From: Desulfoplanes formicivorans
GTDB lineage: Bacteria; Desulfobacterota; Desulfovibrionia; Desulfovibrionales; Desulfomicrobiaceae
NCBI RefSeq assembly: GCF_001748225.1
Contig: NZ_BDFE01000006.1
Span: 43,237 to 107,236, forward strand
Reading direction: 5' to 3'
DNA: 64,000 bases
The notes under the pieces were generated by a model. It searched no databases and was not told where the DNA came from. It saw nothing but the letters and a program-made list of their open reading frames with translations. Each line of letters begins with the position of its first letter. Positions within the stretch are counted from its first letter, which is position 1. The position numbers were made by a program, and so were the translations under genes. Shown here piece after piece: positions 57,932-64,000 of this stretch.

Positions 57932-59317
57932 ATGAACAGAACACGGGTGCGCCAGGCCCTTGAGGCCGAGAGCGGCATGGACCATATGACCCTGTGTGGA
58001 TGGGTGCGGACCAAAAGGGATGCCAAGGGTTTTTCCTTTTTGGAGCTCAATGACGGCTCGTGCCTGAAAAATATTCAGGTGATCATTGACGAAGGTATCC
58101 CCGGGTTTGAAACCCTGCCGGATATCAACACCGGGGCATCGGTCAAGGTTGAGGGCTCACTGGTGGAGTCTCCGGGCAAGGGACAGAAGTGGGAGGTACG
58201 GGCCCAGTCCATTGAACTGATCGGTTTTGCCGATCCCGAGACATTTCCGTTGCAGAAAAAACGTCATTCGGATGAATTTTTGCGCACCATTGCGCATTTG
58301 CGTCCCCGGACCAACAAATACGGGGCCATCACCCGCATCCGCTCGGAACTTTCCTATGCCATTCACACCTATTTCAGGGACAAGGACTTTTTTTACATCC
58401 ATTCACCCGTGATCACCGGATCGGATTGTGAGGGAGCCGGGGAGATGTTCACTGTGAGCGGGTTTGATTTCGACAATATCCCCATGCAGGAAGGCAAGGT
58501 CGATTTCAGCCAGGATTTTTTCGGAAAACGGGCATCACTGACGGTTTCCGGCCAGCTGTCTGCCGAGAACATGGCCACGGCCCTGGGTGATGTGTATACC
58601 TTTGGCCCGACTTTTCGGGCGGAAAATTCCAACACCCCCCGGCATGCGGCCGAGTTCTGGATGCTGGAACCGGAAATGGCTTTTGCCGATTTGAACGATG
58701 ATATGGATCTCGGGGAGGAGTGCACCAAATATCTCATCAATCACGTGCGGGAACATTGCCGGGATGATCTGGAAATTTTCGGCCGGTTCGTGGACAAGAG
58801 TCTGTTTGCCACTCTGGATAATATTGTTGATAACGATTTTGTGCGTCTTCCCTATGGTGAAGCCATTGAGATTTTGAAAAAGGCCAAAGCCAAGTTCGAA
58901 TATCCCGTTGAGTTCGGTCTGGATCTGCAAACCGAGCATGAACGGTACCTTACGGAAAAGCATTTCAAAAAACCCGTGGCCGTGTATGATTACCCCAAGG
59001 AAATCAAGGCATTTTACATGCGCCTTAACGATGACAACCGTACGGTCGCGGCCGTGGATATCCTGGTGCCCCGCATCGGCGAGCTCATTGGGGGTTCCCA
59101 GCGTGAAGAACGTTTGGACGTGCTTGACATGCGCATCAAGGAACTGGGCCTGAACATGGACGAATACTGGTGGTACCGGGATCTGCGTCATTTCGGAACC
59201 GTTCCCCACGCGGGATTTGGCATGGGATTCGAGCGCTTACTCATGCTCATCACCGGGGTGAGCAATATCCGTGATGTGATTTCCTTTCCCCGCACCGTGA
59301 ATCATCTTGAATTTTAG
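57932..59317 (+). CDS. asnS: Asparaginyl-tRNA synthetase
   Basis: Product of 461 aa from the ATG at 57932, fixed by AAGGAG seven bases upstream. An N-terminal OB anticodon domain (LCGWVRTKRDAKGFSFLEL) is followed by class II motif 2 (TFRAENSNTPRHAAEFWMLE) and motif 3 (GFGMGFERLLMLITG). It charges tRNA-Asn directly. The 267 bp between priA and this gene holds no gene. Confidence 0.96.
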   Translation: MNRTRVRQALEAESGMDHMTLCGWVRTKRDAKGFSFLELNDGSCLKNIQVIIDEGIPGFETLPDINTGASVKVEGSLVESPGKGQKWEVRAQSIELIGFADPETFPLQKKRHSDEFLRTIAHLRPRTNKYGAITRIRSELSYAIHTYFRDKDFFYIHSPVITGSDCEGAGEMFTVSGFDFDNIPMQEGKVDFSQDFFGKRASLTVSGQLSAENMATALGDVYTFGPTFRAENSNTPRHAAEFWMLEPEMAFADLNDDMDLGEECTKYLINHVREHCRDDLEIFGRFVDKSLFATLDNIVDNDFVRLPYGEAIEILKKAKAKFEYPVEFGLDLQTEHERYLTEKHFKKPVAVYDYPKEIKAFYMRLNDDNRTVAAVDILVPRIGELIGGSQREERLDVLDMRIKELGLNMDEYWWYRDLRHFGTVPHAGFGMGFERLLMLITGVSNIRDVISFPRTVNHLEF

Positions 59318-59333
59318 GGGGATTTATCTCGAG

Positions 59334-59380
59334 AATACGAATCAGAGCATGAACCCGTGTTATCTGCTCTGATTCGTATT
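59334..59380 (+). terminator. 16-bp perfect hairpin after asnS
   Basis: AATACGAATCAGAGCA pairs exactly with 59365-59380 around a 15-base loop. No T-tract follows. It lies 16 bp after asnS and marks the edge of the AT-rich gene. Confidence 0.7.
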
Positions 59381-59462
59381 GTCCGCATTGTTGATTTGTT
59401 AATAACGAGTGTTCACTGCGACTAAATTCTTTTCACACTCTTTGAAGGTACCGGGTATATGG

Positions 59463-60377
59463 ATGGATAAAAAAGTTGATGTAGTCATTAACGTTTTTGG
59501 AAAACCATATCAGACAGCTTTAAGTATCCTTTCTCTATTTAAGTATTCTTGGAAGCATATTAGAAAAGTATATATAATACTGGAAAAAGAAAATAAAAAA
59601 AATCAGATTTGTCTATTAAAAGAGCTTCTTTTTTATGTAAGGAAGAGAATCGTATTTTATTCTCCAAAAAATTGGTTTTGGGTTTATGCTGTAGATCCAA
59701 ATGAATTCGCTAAAGAAGAAGTCCGCCTTGGATTGCGCTATCAATATGGCATTGAGAACTCTGATGCAGGATATATCTATATTATGCATAATGATGTTGT
59801 TCATTATGTAGATGTCATCGGAAAGTATTTAGCTTATATTGGAAGCCATATAGCGATTGGAAAAATTGGCATGTGTCACAATTGTCCTGCCTTTTGGGCT
59901 GATATATGTGACGGCAACCGGTATCTAAACTATCGTCCAAGCATAGAAGAGTTACGAGCCCTGTACCATGAAGCCATTCCACCCCATGGCTGGAAAGGTT
60001 TTATGTATCATCTCAAAGATTTTTGTGACGAATATAGATCTCAGCCTTGGCCATTGCCCTGCTGTCGAGTGAATGAGTTTTCATGCCTTATTGATCTGAA
60101 ACAATATAAAGATGTTACAATGCCTTATGGAACTGCATACCCTTTTGGTGCCTATGGTTCCTGCGGGGATTATCTGTTGGATATTGCTTGTCGATGGTTC
60201 CATGATGTTAATCTGTTAGGTTATACATGCAAGAATTTTATGCTTAAAAAGCACGAATTATTTCACATCGGCGGTCACGCGGCGATGTTTAACAAAGAAT
60301 TATACGTTGATAATGAAATGTTTGCCCATGATGAGTTGAGAAGAATGTCTTTGCTGGGCAGAAATGTGCATTTTTGA
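59463..60377 (+). CDS. Glycosyltransferase-like protein, AT-rich
   Basis: Product of 304 aa from the ATG at 59463; a GTG at 59409 would add 18 residues. The N-terminal VDVVINVFGKPYQTALSILSLFKYS and IRKVYIILE look like a GT-A Rossmann start, and YIYIMHNDVVHY may serve as the metal-binding acidic motif. No signal peptide or membrane helix is seen. The gene is strikingly richer in A and T than everything around it, with many AAA, TTA and ATA codons, and lies between two perfect hairpins. It was probably acquired by transfer; donor and acceptor sugars are unknown. Confidence 0.6.
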   Translation: MDKKVDVVINVFGKPYQTALSILSLFKYSWKHIRKVYIILEKENKKNQICLLKELLFYVRKRIVFYSPKNWFWVYAVDPNEFAKEEVRLGLRYQYGIENSDAGYIYIMHNDVVHYVDVIGKYLAYIGSHIAIGKIGMCHNCPAFWADICDGNRYLNYRPSIEELRALYHEAIPPHGWKGFMYHLKDFCDEYRSQPWPLPCCRVNEFSCLIDLKQYKDVTMPYGTAYPFGAYGSCGDYLLDIACRWFHDVNLLGYTCKNFMLKKHELFHIGGHAAMFNKELYVDNEMFAHDELRRMSLLGRNVHF

Positions 60378-60512
60378 TAAGATTGCAATCCTTGTTCGGA
60401 TGTTAAATGCTTTTTTGAGACCATGTCCTTGTTTCTACTTGGTTCCACCGTTTGTTCTGAAGGTATGGTGAGTTTCCCCAACAGGGATCTGTAAACATGG
60501 TTGAGACGAGTT

Positions 60513-60555
60513 CAATACAAGAGGCCAGGCATTTAGTGCCTGGCCTCTTGTATTG
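60513..60555. terminator. 19-bp perfect hairpin downstream of the AT-rich gene
   Basis: CAATACAAGAGGCCAGGCA at 60513-60531 is the exact complement of 60537-60555, loop TTTAG. It has no T-tract on either side. It lies between the AT-rich gene and the convergent GTPase gene. Confidence 0.72.
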
Positions 60556-60639
60556 TGTAGGTACGGCAGATCCATTTCATCCGGGATAAGCTTCACCTTT
60601 TGTAAAGTTCGGTACTGTTTTGGGGTGATCTGCTGCCTG

Positions 60640-62052
60640 TCATGCGTCATGTTCCGATTCCGAAATCCGGGCCAGTTCGTTTTCCAGCATCTTGCGAAAT
60701 GCAAGTTCTGGCTCCTGTCTCTCCCTGCCCTGTCTGATGGCTGCAAAATAGGCATTGCAAATCCCGCGCTTTTCGTTGTCCCATGTGCTGGAAAATCCCA
60801 CCCTGGTTCCTGATGCGATTTTTTGCACGCCGGGACTGTCTCGCAAGGCATGGGCCCAGTTGATCACATGGGTGTAGTAGAGCAGGGCGCGGTCCAGCAT
60901 GATATACAGGAGCTGCACGTTATCCACCGGGCCCATGTGGACCTGGTAGCCTCCAAGGCCAATGCCCTTGACCTTGGTTTTGGCAAATCGTTCTCCGTCC
61001 CAAAGCACATATCCGGCTGCAAGGGCACTGCCAAGGGCCGTGAAAATGCCAAAGGTCAGCCCGGCTGCTGCAAGATCCACGGCAGCACCAATGCTGCCTC
61101 CGGTGACGGCTGCAGCCGTTGCCAGTTGTTTGGGTTTCAGTCCCAGAACATGCCATGTGCTCTGGTCAAAAAGATCTTCATGAAGGATGGATTGATCGGG
61201 CAGGGTGTAGTTGAAGATATTGTGCTTGAAAAGGCGCTTGATCCGTTGATGACATCGTGTTTCAGCCGTTGTCAGGTGATGTTGCAATCGGGAGAGGAGT
61301 TGTTCCTTGATTTCGGGGATTCTGGCTTTTGAACGGCACGTTGTATGGGTCGTGTAGGTGGCGCACTCTTTGATCAGTTCACAGATGGTTGCTGCTGTGA
61401 GGGCATTGCGCTGTGCCCAGTCTTTTTTGAAACTTGTGACCACCAGACTCAATGCCTGTTCCCAGTCCTGGTCAATGGATTTCAGGTTTTCAAGCAAGGC
61501 AATGCGCTCGCTGTAGGTGGCCTTGTGGGCATTAAAGATCCTGGTCAGGTTGAAATGACGATTGAATTGGCTTTTCCAGTCATCCAGATAGCGAAAATCA
61601 TCATCCTTGCAATTGATTATGGCCATGCGGGGCCTTCCCGTGAGTCTGAGAATGTCCATTTCCATCTTGTCTACCCGACGCATGGGACGGGAACCATCCA
61701 CCACATAAATGATTCCGCCTTTATCCAGGATGGGCAAAAAAAGCTCACATTCATCCCTGAATTCGGCAAGGGACACGTGGGCCTGGTAAAAGGCATGCAG
61801 GATGGCATGGGGCGGGCCCGTGTAGGCGCGCAGCCAGTCCAGGGTTTTTTTGGGGTTCTGGAATCCGGGAGTGTCAATGAACCGGATGACTTCCCTGCCG
61901 TCGATGCTCACGGGGTATACCCGGCTTGTGGTGGTTTCTCCGGGAATCCGGCTCACGGGAACCGTATCGTCTTCGGCCAGGGTGGAAACTACCGAAGATT
62001 TTCCCTCGTTGGGGTGACCGATAATGGCGAATTCAGGGATATCAAGAGGCAT
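60640..62052 (-). CDS. GTPase with DUF3482 domain
   Basis: Product of 470 aa. A TrmE/Era-like G domain has G1 GHPNEGKSS (12-20), G3 DTPGF, and G4 as NCKDD, close to NKxD. After about residue 200 a long helical DUF3482 part follows, with two or more hydrophobic Gly/Ala stretches (TAAAVTGGSIGAAVDLAAAGLTF) that may insert in the membrane. Its start overlaps the DUF2868 gene by 11 bp, the pairing these two families usually show. GAGGA precedes the ATG. No function has been established for the pair as far as I know. Confidence 0.9.
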   Translation of the reverse strand: MPLDIPEFAIIGHPNEGKSSVVSTLAEDDTVPVSRIPGETTTSRVYPVSIDGREVIRFIDTPGFQNPKKTLDWLRAYTGPPHAILHAFYQAHVSLAEFRDECELFLPILDKGGIIYVVDGSRPMRRVDKMEMDILRLTGRPRMAIINCKDDDFRYLDDWKSQFNRHFNLTRIFNAHKATYSERIALLENLKSIDQDWEQALSLVVTSFKKDWAQRNALTAATICELIKECATYTTHTTCRSKARIPEIKEQLLSRLQHHLTTAETRCHQRIKRLFKHNIFNYTLPDQSILHEDLFDQSTWHVLGLKPKQLATAAAVTGGSIGAAVDLAAAGLTFGIFTALGSALAAGYVLWDGERFAKTKVKGIGLGGYQVHMGPVDNVQLLYIMLDRALLYYTHVINWAHALRDSPGVQKIASGTRVGFSSTWDNEKRGICNAYFAAIRQGRERQEPELAFRKMLENELARISESEHDA

Positions 62053-63625
62053 GGGCTGTCCTCAGTTTGATGACCTCAATGGTCGGATTGGCGAGGCGGG
62101 CGACCAGATCCTGCCACACCTTTGCGTTCACGTCGTCCGGCGGGGTCAAGATTGTCTCGGAGGCGGGTTTGCCGATGAGGGCGATGGTGATCATGGCTGG
62201 ATGATCGAACAACGCGCTCAACGTGGTCACAAAATCAAGGAGTTCGCGTATGGGCGGTTGCCATGCCTCCTGCAGGATGACCACTCTGGCCCGATTTTCG
62301 TGCCAGGTCATGTTGCGGAGCCGGGTAAGAAGCGTATCCTGCTCATAGGGATCAAGCAGTACGTGGCTGGAAGGACTGATGCCCGTGCCCTGGAGGATGG
62401 CCTGGTACAGCTGCTCGAACGGGCACTGGTCTGCGAGCTCTTCGGGCACAAGAACCGTAAGGACCTCCTGCTTGGAATCCCGGGGTAAAGGGACCACCGG
62501 CGCAGGCTGCAAAGAGGGGGCTGCAATCTGCTGGGTGGTCGTTTGTTTGAAATCTCGAGGAGTTGTTTCCACCAAAGGAGTTGTCATCCTGAAGAGAAGC
62601 CGATCAATGTCCGGAGAGGAAAAGGGATGCTCACGAACCACCCTGTTTCCGGCATACCTGGACAGACCCAGGAGGAGAACCCGGGGAAGAAGACCATAAC
62701 AGATCAGGGCAAGGCACAGAAACGGCCACCAGGAAACCAGGTCCGGCGTGGCCAGGTGGTACATTCCCTCCTTGAGGATCATCTTGCTCCCGGCGATCTG
62801 TTCCAGACTGGGGTATGCTATGCCCTGAGGCACAAACCAGGACCAGGGCAGGGCAATGGCAGCCACGAAGTCATGCACGGCCTGTCCACTGATCCTGAGG
62901 GTTGATTGCCAGCCAAAAGCCAGATCTGATCCCATGACCCTGATCAGGGTCGCTCCCAATGCTCCCAGGTTGAACATGACGCCAACGACCTGGGCCAGGG
63001 AGAACAGCGGCCAGAAAAAAAGACGGCCATAGGTCTGTTTCCAGGAACCAGCTGATCCCAGGGTGGCAAGAAAGGCAGTGCGGTCAGCGGATGACAGGGT
63101 TGTGAGAACGCGTGAGGCAAAACGTCTGGCCAGACCACTGGTTGCTCTGCCCAGCAGTCCGAGCATGGGAGAGGGGCTGGCGGGAAAGCGGGTTACCTGG
63201 CGTAAGCCAAAAACCACGACAAGGACCAGTAGCAGCAGGATCTGGGGAAGGATCAGCACGAGCAGATAATTGAAGATATTGATGGGCGCCTTGCCCGTGT
63301 AGGTCAGCAGGGCAAGAGCCATGGACGCGCCAGCACAGAGACCAAAGAAGGCAAGGCACAGGGCAACGGTGCCCAATGTACCTGTAATCAGTTGTCCGGG
63401 AAAAAGGATTTGAGATTTTTCCCGGGCCTGGTCCTTTCGATGGCCAAGCCAGGTGAACAGGGCTTGTTGCTTGTCCTCGGGCGTGTGGAGGTGCAAAGCC
63501 TCCTGGTCCTTGTACGCTGTCAGGAAAATCGTTCGGTCGCGTTTGCTTAACCGGGTTGCGTCCTGGTCGGCGTCCATGCGCAGAAAGTATTCGAGGTCGA
63601 GAATGTCGGCGAGGTTCCAGTGCAT
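62042..63625 (-). CDS. DUF2868 membrane protein, partner of the GTPase
   Basis: Product of 527 aa. The opening MHWNLADILDLEYFLRMDAD is typical of DUF2868. At least four or five hydrophobic segments occur at about 80-140, 205-260 and 300-330, followed by a soluble C-terminal part (VLTVLVPEELADQCPF, then ARVVILQEAWQPPIRELL). The ATG at 63625 has no visible Shine-Dalgarno. It is translationally coupled to the GTPase gene downstream. Confidence 0.87.
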   Translation of the reverse strand: MHWNLADILDLEYFLRMDADQDATRLSKRDRTIFLTAYKDQEALHLHTPEDKQQALFTWLGHRKDQAREKSQILFPGQLITGTLGTVALCLAFFGLCAGASMALALLTYTGKAPINIFNYLLVLILPQILLLLVLVVVFGLRQVTRFPASPSPMLGLLGRATSGLARRFASRVLTTLSSADRTAFLATLGSAGSWKQTYGRLFFWPLFSLAQVVGVMFNLGALGATLIRVMGSDLAFGWQSTLRISGQAVHDFVAAIALPWSWFVPQGIAYPSLEQIAGSKMILKEGMYHLATPDLVSWWPFLCLALICYGLLPRVLLLGLSRYAGNRVVREHPFSSPDIDRLLFRMTTPLVETTPRDFKQTTTQQIAAPSLQPAPVVPLPRDSKQEVLTVLVPEELADQCPFEQLYQAILQGTGISPSSHVLLDPYEQDTLLTRLRNMTWHENRARVVILQEAWQPPIRELLDFVTTLSALFDHPAMITIALIGKPASETILTPPDDVNAKVWQDLVARLANPTIEVIKLRTAHAS

Positions 63626-64000
63626 ATGCTATTGGCTGGATTGTCAGGTTGAAGGGGGAAACCGGGGTCGGGAAAACCGAACCGGCTGATTTTGACGTAG
63701 GAAAAAGCCACTTTAGGTGGAGAATGCAGGGTTTGGCAATACAAGAGGTAGTCCGGATACGGAGCACAACACCAAGTCGGATCAGCTTGGAAAAGAACCA
63801 TCATAATATCGGCTACTTATGCATCATCAGCTTTGTTTTGACAAAAGCTTTGACAGTCGCAACCTTCAGGCATAAAAGACCCATCTCTTGACGCGCTGGC
63901 GGGGTAAAGCCCCGGGTCATGTGCGATCAAGGATTTGAAATAACGGGATATAATGTATCGATTCCCGATCGTGATGGTTCATGTCATGCTTGCTGTTTGC
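63626..64000. other. Window-end stretch, presumed promoter region of the DUF2868 gene
   Basis: 375 bp without a convincing gene. Minus-strand TTGTCA (63839-63844) and CATAAG (63816-63821) are 17 bp apart and could be a promoter for the DUF2868 gene, though it is about 190 bp from the start. Confidence 0.35.

Overview
This window looks like a chromosomal segment of a Gram-negative, GC-rich anaerobe, most likely a sulfate reducer of the Desulfovibrionales. The evidence is the combination of a CcmE heme chaperone with a CxxxY motif in place of the usual His, indolepyruvate:ferredoxin oxidoreductase (iorAB), a selenocysteine tRNA, a FeoB-associated Cys-rich membrane peptide and many large multidomain sensor kinases. 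The genus cannot be fixed from sequence reading alone. Almost all of it is ordinary chromosome: there is no CRISPR array, insertion sequence or prophage. One visibly AT-rich gene (59463-60377) looks transferred.

Layout. 1-6500: tail of a FeoB-associated peptide, a perfect 60-bp palindrome, then a three-gene RND efflux operon (outer-membrane lipoprotein, adaptor, permease) closed by a terminator. 6820-15250, minus strand: LOG-family protein, tgt, a TrmO/class II aldolase fusion, a hybrid sensor kinase, cutA, yhdT and panF. 15631-28047, plus strand: a transglutaminase-like protein lacking its Cys, a PLP-binding YggS protein, a CNNM/CBS membrane protein, the cytochrome c maturation cluster (ccmE, ccmF, ccmA, ccmB, ccmC, ccmD and a TPR protein), then an HDOD/histidine kinase/receiver protein paired with a MinD-type ATPase that ends in a pseudoreceiver. 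28114-33118, minus: iorA, iorB and a sigma-54-type activator, plus a membrane-anchored TPR protein. 33396-34655: proA. 34722-43981, minus: marC, fadD-like, then a compact run fabD, argS, SPOR protein, agmatinase, deoxyhypusine-synthase-like protein, RlmD-like methyltransferase. 44239-47323: rsmG, small hypothetical genes, tRNA-Met(CAU), a YgjP-type metallopeptidase and selC. 47688-54449, plus: ftsH, folP, cdaA, cdaR, glmM, galU, a protein-quality, folate, c-di-AMP and cell-envelope precursor block. 54543-59317: an exported protein, priA, asnS. 59463-60377: the AT-rich glycosyltransferase-like gene. 60640-63625, minus: a GTPase (DUF3482) and its membrane partner (DUF2868).

How the genes fit together. 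The ccm cluster supplies c-type cytochromes, which sulfate reducers use heavily; the Cys-type CcmE points to the variant System I route. selC implies selenoproteins elsewhere in the genome. iorAB, with its own activator next to it, suggests regulated 2-oxoacid or aromatic amino acid fermentation. Agmatinase beside a deoxyhypusine-synthase homologue suggests a polyamine route. cdaA-cdaR-glmM is the widespread c-di-AMP and peptidoglycan-precursor module.

The best candidates for something under-described are the TrmO-aldolase fusion, the MinD ATPase with a C-terminal pseudoreceiver coupled to an HDOD kinase, the agmatinase/DHS-like pair, the Cys-less transglutaminase-like protein, the IorA with a half-lost iron-sulfur site, and a recurring set of very long perfect hairpins, most of them without a T-tract.
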